This document shows, one piece after another, positions 1-10,656 of a stretch of DNA of 64,000 nt. Under the pieces are notes generated by a model. That model saw nothing but the letters and a program-made list of their open reading frames with translations. It was not told the DNA's origin and did no database searches. The stretch's first letter is position 1. Every line of letters begins with the position of its first letter. The position numbers and the translations under genes were made by a program. The stretch spans positions 1,911,501 to 1,975,500 of the forward strand of contig CM020506.1 in assembly GCA_009823395.1 (NCBI GenBank), in the 5' to 3' direction. This DNA comes from Thamnaconus septentrionalis (lineage: Eukaryota; Chordata; Actinopteri; Tetraodontiformes; Monacanthidae).

Positions 1-194
1 ACCCTGCTACCCCCACCCCGCCCACCCTCAGCCCCGCCTCCGATATATGCGTTCGCGGCTTCAATGGCTGTGAAATCAAAAACGTCTGCAGCAGAAGCAG
101 TGGCCAAATTCGGTGCGCGGAATGAAAAAAACATAGCCCGTCTCTACATTTGCATTACTTTTCGATTCGCGCTGGTGGCGAAGCAAACAGTAGC

Positions 195-234
195 TGCAGG
201 TGTGCAGGTGTGCAGGTGTGCAGGTGTGCAGGTG
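195..234. repeat. 8-base tandem repeat (TGCAGGTG)5
   Basis: Five exact head-to-tail copies of an 8-base unit. It produces the repeated Cys-Arg/Gln-Val pattern in the overlapping short frames, which are therefore not genes. Confidence 0.9.
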
Positions 235-743
235 CGCTCACCCTCGGATTCTGCGACGCGCTAGCGAGTTGCGTTAATTGCGCCATTTTGACGGCAATTA
301 GAGTTGCTTTATTTTTGTACATAATCTTGGGTTTGCCGATCGTCGCCGTGTTAATGGCAACACATTATGTCTGCAGAATGGCTTAAATTGTCTTTTCCTT
401 CAACATGGCGACGCAAAGTTTCCCCCCCCTCGCTAATCTTTTAATGCTACCTTGCGTAATCAAATTTCGGAGCGCGCCGGATCCACTCGCCGTGGATCCC
501 GCTTCCGTTCGGGTACATCAGCGTGCCCCCCCCACCCCCACCCCTCCTTCCCCATTTACCTGCTGATCAGGCCAATATAGAAGAGAAACAGAGTGACATG
601 AGCTCCCGAGCCCTCCTGTATCAAACAGCAATAGAGAGTGTGGGTTAATCACGTTAATGCACCTCTCATATCAGGAAGCGCCTCTCAATGGAACCATCCT
701 CTTGACAGGCGATGCTTTGTCACCGCCAAGAGATTTGCAGTCT

Positions 744-763
744 GCTGCTGCTGCAGCAGCAGC
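744..763. repeat. 20-base perfect CTG/CAG palindrome
   Basis: Three CTG-type units run directly into three CAG units, giving a perfect inverted repeat of 10 + 10 bases with no spacer. It could extrude as a cruciform or arise from an inverted triplet duplication. Confidence 0.85.
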
Positions 764-3570
764 GGGACAAAAGTAAGAAGAAAAAAAAAAGAAAGAAGGA
801 ACGCAAGCCCGAGGATGAAGTGCCGTGGTGTGAGAGTTGGGAATACAGCGGCTCAGAGAGCCTGGTCCAACAACCACAGACATCTGTTCGCGACTCGCTG
901 ACGGTCAGGGTGGAGGCGGGTGTGGGAGGTGGAGCTGGAGTGGCCATCGCGTACGACCCCCCCACCCTCCTCGCGGAACTCATAAACAGAGTAATTGAAG
1001 GCTGAATGAGCTCGCTGCAGCGATCGTACGGAGTGATTATGAGTGTTTTCGTGCACATTCAATGAGACGCCGGTCGCGATGCCAAGATGGGTTCGTTCTC
1101 GCGGGCCGATCCCGCTGCTCCTCGGCAGGAGGGCTGACCGTGTTGTGTCAGTTCGCGACTTCCTTGGCAATTTTGTCTGTTAAAACAAAATACTGTATAT
1201 ATACTGTTGTATGTTTTACGTCACCACCTCGAAATCACTTGTTGGCCAGATGGCAAATTGGGCGGGCGGGGGGGGGAGTCCCAAATGACAGTCTAATGGT
1301 TGTGGAAGAACACAAGGACAAATTGAGGATCTCTGTGAGATACTCTTATCAATGGAAGACGGCGGTGACACAATGTAAAAAAAAATGAAGCCGGATGATC
1401 CTCTGCCTCATGTGAGCGATGAACAGGATGTTTTCCAGCCGCTCTCCTGCTGTTCTGTTTATTGGACTCTGTGACGAGCGCCTGTATGGCTGATCAGAAA
1501 GAGCTCTGGCGCGAGCATTTTTTCAACGCTTCGAGCCATTTAACACAAACATATAGACTCTTTACTCTTTCATTTTAAACACCCAGCCAGTGTTTATCTT
1601 TTGCGTTGGTCCTTCAGGTGTCGTTGAAAAGCTGCTCCTACAATAGCATAATCTCTCTCATTATATTCCACGGTGACTGAGTCTGTGGCTGTCTGACTGT
1701 ATTGCCGTTGAAACAAATGTGAAAATGTGTGTGTTTTTTGAACAGCATGTTTACGCAGATCTCTGAGGTTTCTCTCGAGTATGTCGTTGTATTTGGGAGT
1801 AGGTGAACTCGGTCTAGCCCTCTTGCTTGAACCGTGCAAACTCCTGTGATTGAATTGTTGCTGAATTTTTTTTCTTGGATGAAAGGAAAGACTGCAGATC
1901 GACACGTATAGCATCACAATTAAAACCCTTTGCTTCAAAATCCCTTTGAAGTTTTGGCTGGGTTTATTGTTGTGGGGTCACTGAAGGGGGACTGGACCTC
2001 GACTAAAAAGTCTACTAAACTTGACATTATGTAAACGTTAACAAAGTGAATTTTGCGGTATTCGCTAATCTCCAGTTGTAACAAAATAACGTGGAGTCTT
2101 CCTGAGTGGCAGCGGCGACCCACCGCTCCCACTGCTACTCATCCACTCATCCACCGGCGTGCAGCACTGGGACCCTTTGAGCATGAAGCGAAACAGTTTC
2201 CTTGGCTACCGAGCGCGGCACAGCAGCGAGTGTCGTCCCGTCGTCGTAATCTCGCCTCATTAGTGTCTCTCTAACTTTTATTGTCAGTCCCCTCTCTGGT
2301 TCTCCAGTCGAAGGGAAACATTTTATTTGATGTGATATAAATCTTTTGAAAAACCAATCGGCCCGGTGACGGTTGAACGATGCGTGCTGGCGACTTATTC
2401 GTTGCGGTGGAAACTGCGGGGCCTCCGGCCAGTGCAAGTACATTATAGGCTCGCAATCGACTCGCAATCCCCCCCCTCCCCAAAAAAAAAGATTTATTCA
2501 ATGGGTCTGCAGCTCATCAGTCTGCAAATAATATTTTGGCAGAAAGATCATTCGGATTGAAATAAACAGCTTCAATTTCTGGTGCTTTGGTGAAAAACAT
2601 TAGTATTACTTATTTCACATTGACAGTCCAAACATGCACAAACAACAGCTGCTGCTTGAAGGTCCCGCAGCTGCTGAGAGATTCTGAGACACGGTTTCTA
2701 ATGCTAATTTACACTAAATGTTGCTTCTTTCCATATTGACAGCCAGCAAATATTAGTCTCATTGCAACCATTTCTGGCGGTCCCTGCTGGCCAAACGATA
2801 GAACGCAGGTTTTTGTCACTTCCGCGTTGGCCTCTTTTTTTCTGAAACCAGAAGCTCCGTCCATCTTCATATCAGTCATTGACTGGATATGAATTTTATA
2901 TTGATAGGTACCTACCAAGTCGGTAGGACGTGCCACTTCTTCCGGTTTTGCATTGCTTTATTTAGTTTGTCTCTTGTCCCGTTCAGCTGCCCCCCGGCCC
3001 CCTCCACTCTTTTTTTTTTGCTTCATAATCCCACAAAGCATTTGGTTGATGCGTGGCTTGTTTGTCTGCTGTGACTCTCATCAAGCGTCTCCCGTATGTG
3101 CCTCAGGCAGCTGTCAGACTTGAAGTGGAGCACTGCTGTCTTACCACAATCTCACACACACACACACAAACACGGAGGAGTGGGTTGTGTCAGAACACCA
3201 ACAAAACGTCCGTTCTTGAGGCTTATTTTAGATTACGCTCAGGCGTCATGCCACTTTTCTTTATTCCCCCCAAATCCTCTTCGTGAGGGTCAGGGTAAAA
3301 AAAAAACAAAAGCAACAAACGACAACTCGAAAAACAAAAAAAAAAAAAAAAATGGGCAACTCACAAGTCAGCAGGACGCCCACTGATCCCAAGATTGACA
3401 GTTTGATCCCGGACCCCTGGAGTCAGGCCTGCAGAATTGTCCTCGGGCGAGTTACTAAACCTGAAATAGCCCCCTCAGGCTCAGCCGCCCGGTGTGGATG
3501 GTTACCTCCTCTAATGAGCTGGCGGCACCGTAGATGGAAGTTTCTGCCACCAGTCAGACGAGGGTGTGCT

Positions 3571-3572
<2 letters not shown>

Positions 3573-3601
<29 letters not shown>
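3573..3601. repeat. (GT)n microsatellite
   Basis: An uninterrupted GT dinucleotide array of about 14 units. Its CA complement gives the His-Thr run seen in the minus-strand frame over this site. Confidence 0.95.
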
Positions 3602-3689
3602 GAGAGAGCACATTAAAGAGTCAGCAGCCTTGGAAGGCGGCGTATAACTGCGAGTCCATTTACCAGATAAGGTGAGGGAAATTGGCTCA

Positions 3690-3800
3690 CGGCCGTGGAG
3701 GGGTTTCCAACATAACTATTAACAAAGGTGAAAGAGTCAGGCCAATTCATTAAAATTCATTAATTACGTTTAATCTGTCGCCGTGTGAATGAGGGCGAGC
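3690..3800. promoter_or_regulatory. Candidate conserved non-coding element (homeodomain-rich)
   Basis: A non-repetitive AT-rich block with several closely spaced ATTA/TAAT cores, including ATTCATTAATTACG near 3757. Such clusters are typical of vertebrate developmental enhancers. The call is inference from composition and motif density, because no alignment was possible. Confidence 0.25.
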
Positions 3801-5353
3801 GGCCCGCACATCCTGCTGCTCAGACGGCGTTTCAGGGTTGTGGTCCGCTGTTCTCCGCCGCCCTTCGCTGGGCTTTGTTGTCAGAGCTGATAAAGCCAAT
3901 TTTGTAGCACTTATATTGGATATGCATTATGTATACAGTGGAAAATCATATTTATCTATTCTTTTAAATTACATGTGCATTTTAAAAAGAAACTGCAGGA
4001 AACGAAAGTGAAGCAATTTCGAGTATTTTATTACCGAAAAGCTTAAGTCTACCTTCCCTGCGACCACATTTCCCACTACAAACACTAAGAGAAGGTGAAG
4101 CCTGACACATTAGAGATAACCGCTCCCTGTTTACTCTCAAACTGTGACTGCGGCACCTTTGCGTTGACACTGAGCCAGTAGACTGAAGCATTAAAAGCCC
4201 GGGATGCTTGAGCTGGGAATAAAAATTGATGAGTGACATTTACGAAATGTTTTTTCTCTTTTTTTGTTTCACTTTGGTTTTGTTTTACTTTCACTTTAGG
4301 TTTGACTCCTGAATGAAGTGTCTGGACTGTAGAATCACACATAAAGAGGGTGGAACACGTGCAGTGGGTAACGTGCAGGGAATCCAGCTTCATGGCATCG
4401 CGGCCGTTGCTAAGCGCTGCTGCCTCTCTGTAAGATCTAATGACCATCATCAAGTCCCTCCGTACACGTGGCCACTTCCTTCTGAAAAATCCTTTCAGCG
4501 CAGTTCCTTTTCACACTGACTTACTGCTTCATTTCAGGGACAGCGGTGCCAACGGACCTAAACTAAACTGCTTGTGCACAAAGTTTGATAGACTTTCCCT
4601 ATTTTTTTTGCAGTTGTTTGAATGCCATGTGGTCAGATTCTCTTTAGAACTCTGATTATTTTATTTTTTTTATACAGATTATTACACTCACTGGCCACTT
4701 TATTAGATGGAATGCACATTTCCTCGCGAACACAAAATCAGCCAATCAAGGCGGTTAGCTGAGGGTGGCAGCCGGAATCAGAATGGGGGAAGAAGTGGGA
4801 CTGAAGGTGACTTTGACGATTGCTGGTGAACATGGAGGCTGGCGCCGGATGGAGCTCTGCTGGAATGTATTGCGCTGCAGGAGCGCTTCTTTTCTTTCTT
4901 CCGGCTAAGTGAACGGGGTCAGTGAGGGGGAAGGCGGGTCAGCAGCGAGGAAGGCGAAATGCGGCTGCAAAACAAATGGAGTATAAAGTTGCCTCCAACC
5001 CTACTACAAGCGCTCAATAATTCATGGATACTATCGAGCCGGATGCTTCATTCATGGCAGCTGCGTGTCTGTGCGATGATAATTGCCGTACGTATGGGAG
5101 GAGAGCGGTGGGGAGACGGTAAGCAAAAAAAAAAAACAACAACCAAAAACGAGGAAAAATAAGCCTAGCGAGGCTCCCGCTGGCCGCCACACTCTCGGTA
5201 TTGCTGCTCTAATCAAATTGCCGCCGCCTTTCTCTCCGGGAGCGCCTGCTGCGGACACCACGTAAACAACACAGTGGATGGTTCGGAGCCGGAGCCGTAC
5301 AGTTAGAAAGACGCTAAGTGCATTTTCTAACGATTGGCCTGCAGTCTTTGAGA

Positions 5354-5390
5354 GTGTGTGTGTGTGTGTGTGTGTGTGCGTGCGCGCGTG
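5354..5390. repeat. (GT)n microsatellite grading into CG/GT
   Basis: About 12 GT units are followed by alternating GC and GT steps. It is a continuous alternating purine-pyrimidine tract, a sequence type able to adopt Z-DNA. Confidence 0.9.
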
Positions 5391-6201
5391 CCTCATGCAG
5401 TAATACAGTTGTGCTTCACGGGTGTCCGCGAGGCAGCCAGTGCTGCAGAGGTGAGCTCTCGGACTGATTTAAAGTTTATTTTGCGATGTAAGAGCTGCTG
5501 CAGGCGAGCAGGTTGAGTCTTTCTCCGAGGCGTGATAAAAATGTTTTATTTATGGCAAAAACAAACAAACAATCAGAGCAGAAATCTCCACCGTAGTTTC
5601 AGTATAGCTAGCTGGTGCGTTATTAGACTAATGACTGCCTGTAGTAAGAGTGCCGCTGAGAGACGATGTGGATCCTTTAACTCGGTGGTAGTTGGATTTT
5701 GTACCTTAATTTCTTTATCATTTATTCATTACGCAAAGTTTATTTTTCCTTTGTTTTCCCTTGTCTAACAACAGGAAGTGCCGCTAGCCTGTCCGTTAAC
5801 TTCTGGGAATCAGGAAGTGGTGATGTCACAAAGGGCACTGTTGCTGTCCCTAGATTAGTAACAGCACCCCCCCCACCCCGCCCGGTGTTGGAGCTGCGTT
5901 TCTGTTTAAATCACCTTTCAAACACGTGTGAGCTCCAACGAAGCATCACTTTTTTTTTTTAATCCATATTTTTTTTTGCTGCAGGCTGCAAACAGAGAGC
6001 TAGAAACGTCGTTTTCTGCATAATTTATTGGATAATTGATCACGGCAGATTGATCCGCTCGTGCCCTGGAAAAATAAACCTCCTAAACTGGTGATGATAC
6101 CGGAGCTGTAATGACTTGTTGAGTTCGCGGGGTCACAGGCCAGGTCATTCCAGGGCGGCTGGGTGTGTCGCTGCGCAGGTCATAGCGTCAGTGTATAATG
6201 A

Positions 6202-6204
<3 letters not shown>

Positions 6205-6245
<41 letters not shown>

Positions 6246-6248
6246 CGC
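6205..6248. repeat. (GT)n microsatellite
   Basis: About 18 GT units run into GCGTGCGC and then a GC-rich block. The alternating tract accounts for the Cys-Val or Thr-His runs in overlapping frames. Confidence 0.95.
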
Positions 6249-6560
6249 CCGCTCGCTGGCGTCCCTGGTGTGTGAGAGGGGCGCGGGGGTCGAGCCTGCG
6301 GGCGCAGAGGTCGTTTCAGCGCGAGCCAACAGCGTCACGGCTCCGCAGCGGATCTGCGCTCGGGCCGCAGTCGCAGCGAGCCAATCACAGAAGTGCCGTC
6401 CTGTCATTTGGAGCTCCGACAGCAGCGTTGAGCCAAAAGCCGTCGTCCGTGGTCGGAAAACCCGGCTCCCCTCGACTGACCACTCGCCAAAGGCAATCGG
6501 GCTTTTGAGTGGCGTTACGCCAGACCAGCGGCGCGACCTTGTGAGGAAGACGTGACAAAA
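6249..6560. promoter_or_regulatory. GC- and CpG-rich block with CCAAT-type motif
   Basis: Dense CpG sequence with an intact GCCAATCA motif near 6379. It could be a small CpG island or distal promoter, but no exon or transcript can be attached to it. Inference only. Confidence 0.25.
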
Positions 6561-6624
6561 CGTGTGGAGCTACAAAAGACAACGTCTGAAATATTTGTGT
6601 GTCTGTGATGGAAGAGAAACACTG

Positions 6625-6915
6625 ACCGCTGTCCAGGTCTTTGAGTCATTTGACTCTCTGAGTCTCTGAGACTCAGTGAGTCCTGCAGAGTACTGTATTC
6701 TGTATTCGCGCATCTCCACGACTGTGGGCTCTGTTCGTTTTGGTGAGAGATGCCCAGCTGCTCTGAGCAACTGCCTGTTTCATCCAATCACAGCTCAGAG
6801 TTTGAACTAATCCAGCCATTGATAGAATACAGCCTCGGCACATTTGTACAAATAGAGCTAGAACAGCAGTCGCACCATAGTGATGCGTCACGAGTCACTA
6901 AAAAGACTCAAGGGT
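6625..6915. repeat. Possible old copy of a TGACTC-rich dispersed repeat
   Basis: The two ends are rich in TGACTC/GAGTCA words (6640-6680 and 6888-6912). Between them lies sequence similar in style to elements near 20.8-21.3 and 47.6-48.0 kb. The similarity is weaker than between those two, so this assignment is tentative. Confidence 0.3.
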
Positions 6916-7074
6916 TCATTCAGGACTCTAAGTGGACGGCGTGGTGCCGGCCAGGCAGCTGGACACCACGCGGGAAGACTGAGTGTTGAGAGCGTTTCAA
7001 ACTTCTCCAGGGAAGTTTTTGTTCCAAGGGGTTTCTTGAAGATTTGAGTTCACGGCTGCCGTTGGCCTTCGCAC

Positions 7075-7530
7075 CCTTTGAAAAAATTGCGACGTTGGCT
7101 TAATTGGCTGTTCAGTGCTCACACTGTGAAATAATGACTCATCCAATCAGCAATTAATATTTATTTATCTTACGACTGCAGCTGAACAGAGCGACGGAGC
7201 CTCTGCGCCGCCGGCCGACCCATGTAAGCATTTTCTCAAAAGACGAGTGTGTCGGTTGGACCTTCAAACACTGCCATTAAAAAGAAAAATAAATCACATC
7301 AGCGCTGGGAACGGCTGATTGGCCCACAAGCCAGGAAATTCTGAACTTAAACTGCATCTTCGGAGCAAATTGCTGCTGAAAGCAGGAAGAGATAACGCGG
7401 AGACTGCAGGTTTGTCGTGAGGCCCCTGCTGGTTCGGACGAGTAATTAATAAATGGATGGCGCATAATTGCAAGTTACCCATTCAAATAATGAAATAAAT
7501 AAGTAAAGGCTTTTTAATGCAACCTGTGAT
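7075..7530. promoter_or_regulatory. Candidate conserved non-coding block
   Basis: Non-repetitive sequence with AATTAATATTTATTTATC near 7151 and AGTAATTAATAAATGG near 7440, plus several ATAATTG/ATGCAA words. The mix of homeodomain, POU and forkhead-like words suggests regulatory DNA. Conservation is untested. Confidence 0.25.
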
Positions 7531-7719
7531 GCCTTTCAGTGCACATTAAGGGAACGGAGGAGAAGCATCTGAATCATTCAGTTGTTCTTTTCTCTACTCA
7601 TTTCGCACTTTGTGAACAACTGGCACAGGCACGGGCAAACTGCAGTCCGAAGGCTGTCAGCGGCCCGTCGAGCTTTTTAAGAAATTATTCTAATAGTCAG
7701 TCATAAAATAACTGCATTT

Positions 7720-7773
7720 CATCACATTTTTCTGTGTTTTTAGAGCCATCACATTTTTCTGTGTTTTTAGAGC
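7720..7773. repeat. 27-base direct duplication
   Basis: Two exact, adjacent 27-base copies starting with CATCACATTTTTCTG. The identity of the two units points to a recent duplication. Confidence 0.9.
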
Positions 7774-8020
7774 CACTGCAATTTTTTTTTTTGTGACCCT
7801 TTTGTTCATTTTCAGTCGACGTTAAAGCACGTTTTGTACGTATCAACCTCAGGAGCTCAGACAGCTGTGGTGTCTATGGTCCTGCCTAGCCGGCTCTGGA
7901 TTGTAGCGCAGAGCCAGCGCTCTGACTTTATCCCCAGGAAAGTGCCTGGAAAAGCTCCACGGTGGGATCATGACGTGAGCTCCGAGGTGCAGACGCCATC
8001 TGTAAATGAAGCGGATCGTT

Positions 8021-8049
8021 GGGGGAGGGAGGGAGGGGGGGGGGGGGGG
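8021..8049 (+). other. G-quadruplex motif
   Basis: Four or more runs of at least three G with one-base A loops: GGGGG-A-GGG-A-GGG-A, then a run of about 14 G. It fits the canonical G3N1-7 pattern with very short loops. Confidence 0.8.
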
Positions 8050-8141
8050 CGCTGAGCGACCCTCCTTACGAGGGCGACTTTCATTCGTGGCGGCCGGACG
8101 TGAAGGACGCCATCTTTATGCAGCGGCGAATCCCACATCGC

Positions 8142-8171
8142 TCCCCCCCTCCCCCCCGCCCCCCCTCCCCC
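8142..8171 (-). other. G-quadruplex motif on the minus strand (C-run)
   Basis: Four C runs of five to seven bases are separated by single T or G bases, so the minus strand has a canonical quadruplex motif with one-base loops. It faces the plus-strand G run about 95 bases upstream. Confidence 0.8.
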
Positions 8172-8520
8172 ATCCTCTCTCGCTCCGCTTCAAATTGCTT
8201 ATTGCACATTTGGCCGCTTCGCCGCCGCCGCCGCCGCCGCATCCATCCCCGTAATCCAGATGTGCATTAGCCTCCAAATGGCGCGGCGGGAGCGCGGAGG
8301 TCACCTCCAGACGGCTGACAGGTAATGGGCCCTGACGTCTCGCTCAAGAGGTGATTAGCAAAACGCTTTTGGGATCGTGGGCGTCCGATTGTGTGTCTGT
8401 TTATTTTGTGTTGTTTTTTTTCCGCGCAGGTCGTTTGGCCAATCACGGCCGGGTTCACAACTCTCATCAGCTTGATGCAGCTTCATATCTTTACTTCTTT
8501 TTAATTAATATCATTTTTTG

Positions 8521-8596
8521 TTCTTTTGCACTACATTGTTGCTGCAATTGTATATTTTTTTAACAAAGGGTTAATAAAGGCTTCTATTCTATTCTG
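8521..8596 (+). mobile_element. LINE-like 3' tail remnant
   Basis: The segment has GTTAATAAAGG followed by TTCTATTCTATTC, a short pentanucleotide tail. AATAAAG plus a short tandem tail is the usual end of fish non-LTR retrotransposons. No upstream reverse-transcriptase coding sequence is visible, so this is at most a dead-on-arrival 3' fragment. Confidence 0.4.
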
Positions 8597-9177
8597 TTTA
8601 AAAATTCCTTTTTCTTCTCTCTCCGTTTTCTTTCGTCTTTCCGCCTCGGCTTTGCGAGCCAGCGTCCAGTCCCGGATGTTTCCGGCTGTTTCTGGCCCGT
8701 CCCTCCGCCGCCTCTTTTATTATTATTCCTCGGCCGTGTGACTCACTTTGTGCCGCTGGTGGCGGCGGCGAAGCGGCTGGCTTTGTAGAATCTTAATAGC
8801 GCCGGCGAAGCCTCGCCGCGGGCCGTGAGGCTGAATGCCAATGAGACGTTAGGAAGGTTTTTTTTTGCAAGGGAGGGCTTGTAGGGGGAGGGGCCAGGTG
8901 AGGAACCAGCCCCGCCCCCAGCGGCGGCTGAGTCCCGGGTTATCTGGTCCAGCCCTAATGGACGGGATGCAACCTCTCTCCCCGGCTCCTGGTGCCAGGG
9001 GATAATCTGAGAGCCTCCGCCTGGCCGCAGACTTCCTGCTCGCTCAGAGTGGAGCTGTTAGATTAGAGAGCCACGGCTTTTCCAATCAGCAGCAACACGA
9101 TGGTGGATGACGCCAAAGTGCCGGAGCAGGAGAGTAGAAGAGTCGGCTGGAGCGGCCTCCTCTCCTCCGCTGCTGTC

Positions 9178-9850
9178 ATTCCTTTCCTCTCCTCTCCTCT
9201 CCTTCCTTTCCTTTCCTTTCCTTTCCTTTCCTTTCTCCTTTCCTCTCCTCTCCTCTCCTCCCCTCTCCTCTCATTTCATTTCATTTCATTTCCTTTCCTT
9301 TCCTTTCCTCTCCTCTCCTCTCCTCTCCTTTCCTTTCCTTTCCTCTCCTCCCCTCTCCTCTCATTTCATTTCATTTCTTTCCTTTCCTTTCCCTCTCTTC
9401 TCTCTCTCCTCTCCTCTCCTCTCCTCCTTTCCTTTCCTTTCCTTTCCTTTCCTCCTCTCCTTTCCTTTCCTTTCCTCTCCTCCCCTCTCCTCTCATTTCA
9501 TTTCATTTCATTTCCTCTCCTCTCCTCCCCTTTCCTCGCCTCTCCTCTCCTGCTTTTCTCTCCTCTCCTCTCCTCTCCTTTCCTTTCCTTCTTTTTTCCT
9601 TGCTTTCCTTTTTATTGCCTTTCCTCTCCTCTTCCCTCTTTCACTTCCTTTCCCCCTCCTTTCCTTTCCTCTCTTCTCCAGTCCTTCTCTTCCCTCCCCT
9701 CATCCCTCCTCCCTCTCCTCTCCTGCTTTTCTCTCCTCTCTCTCCCTCCTCTCTGCCCTCCCCCGGCTCGCTGGCCCCTCCCTACCGCTCTCCTCTTTTT
9801 CCTCGCCATCCCTCGCTCCGCCTCCCCTCCCCCGCCCTCCCCCTCTCCGA
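9178..9850. repeat. Long polypyrimidine (TCCTC/TTTCC) tract
   Basis: About 670 bases of almost pure C/T on the plus strand, built from CTCTC and TTTCC pentamers. A block of CCCCTCTCCTC followed by ATTTC pentamers recurs near 9260, 9350 and 9482, which shows higher-order duplication. The 270-codon and 249-codon Ser/Pro/Leu/Phe frames across it are low-complexity by-products. Such tracts can form triplex (H-DNA) structure. Confidence 0.95.
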
Positions 9851-10184
9851 AGGTAAATGATGTAACGCTCAACTTAATCCCGCTTAGCTGGCTCTCCGCG
9901 CGCAGCCTTTAATCAAATGTCATTATCCGCCGCACGTACGGTGTAATCCCGGCGACGCGGCGTCAGGTGTGCCAACATGTATGTGATATGTTTATTCTCA
10001 CATCTCAAACAGTGGCTCACACACACACACACACAGGGAGACGGGCGGGCAGGCGGGCAGGCGGGCGCACTCCCAGCGTGCACTCGCCTCCCCGCATGAC
10101 GCAGATGTCACCAACAGTGGGACGGGATGACGGCCGCTGCCTAATCTGATTACAGGCAGCTTCACACGGCCGCTGCCGCCGACC

Positions 10185-10214
10185 ATGATGATGATGATGA
10201 TGATGATGATGATG
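10185..10214. repeat. (ATG)n microsatellite
   Basis: Ten ATG/GATG-type triplets in a row. The complementary strand gives the poly-Ile run in the overlapping frame. Confidence 0.9.
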
Positions 10215-10599
10215 GTGATGAGGGTGGGGGACACGAGGGAGCCGGACAGATGGACGAGCTGTGGTTGTTCACAGCTGCGCTTCGCTCTGTTTGTTGTGTA
10301 ACGTGTCGGGGCGAGCGAGAGAGTGAGAGCGGGCGAGCGAGACAGAGAGGCCCGGGATCGACGTTCCACCGCGTTCCGTCCTCACTCGGCGCCCGGGAGA
10401 GATGTTAGCAATATTTAGGAAGCGCTAGCATTTTTTTTTTTTTTTTTGGGATGGTTGGCCTTGGGTGTCGAGAAGGTCAAAGCAAACAGCGATTTTTTTT
10501 AACAGAAATGTGAAGCTGGAGGAATAAAGTGTGTGGTGATCAGAATTCACGCTGGAAATCAGGCAAACTAAATTAGACGACGGGACAGCCATCAGCATC

Positions 10600-10656
10600 G
10601 TTACCGACATAAAAATCATAAATCAAGCCAAATTTTACACGCCGGACCTTGAGGCG
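10600..10656 (-). mobile_element. Right-end stub of the TTAA-flanked MITE family
   Basis: The last bases (from GCCAAATTTTACACG to CGGACCTTGA) closely match the right terminus of the full copy ending at 16975. No matching left end is found upstream within several hundred bases, so this is a truncated copy. Confidence 0.5.

Larger units (their letters stand above)
1..3572. other. Unique non-coding stretch, no gene seen
   Basis: No reading frame here has a recognisable domain or convincing exon structure. It contains an 8-base tandem repeat (195-234), a CTG/CAG palindrome (744-763), C-rich runs near 421-430 and 520-548, and A-rich runs near 780 and 3296-3352. A 114-codon open frame on the minus strand (1594-1938) is of mixed composition but matches nothing I know. 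Confidence 0.6.
3602..7715. other. Mostly unique non-coding stretch
   Basis: No gene is recognised. The stretch holds GT arrays at 5354 and 6205, a GC-rich segment (6245-6560), a TGACTC-rich segment (6625-6915) that may be an old dispersed repeat, and two AT-rich homeodomain-like blocks (3690-3800 and 7075-7530). The remainder shows nothing I can name. Confidence 0.55.
7774..9177. other. Non-coding stretch with G/C runs and retroelement tail
   Basis: No gene is seen. The segment holds the facing G-run and C-run (8021-8171), a CCG repeat (8220-8240), a LINE-like 3' tail (8521-8596) and a GC-rich block (8740-9080) with GATA-type and homeodomain words but no recognisable exon. Confidence 0.5.

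Noticed and set aside
195..234. CRISPR-like array
   Set aside because: The units are 8 bases and directly adjacent with no spacers, and the genome type is vertebrate.
9100..9912. 270-codon and 249-codon plus-strand frames rich in Ser, Pro, Leu and Phe
   Set aside because: They are translations of the polypyrimidine tract. Several frames are open at once, as expected for low-complexity DNA.
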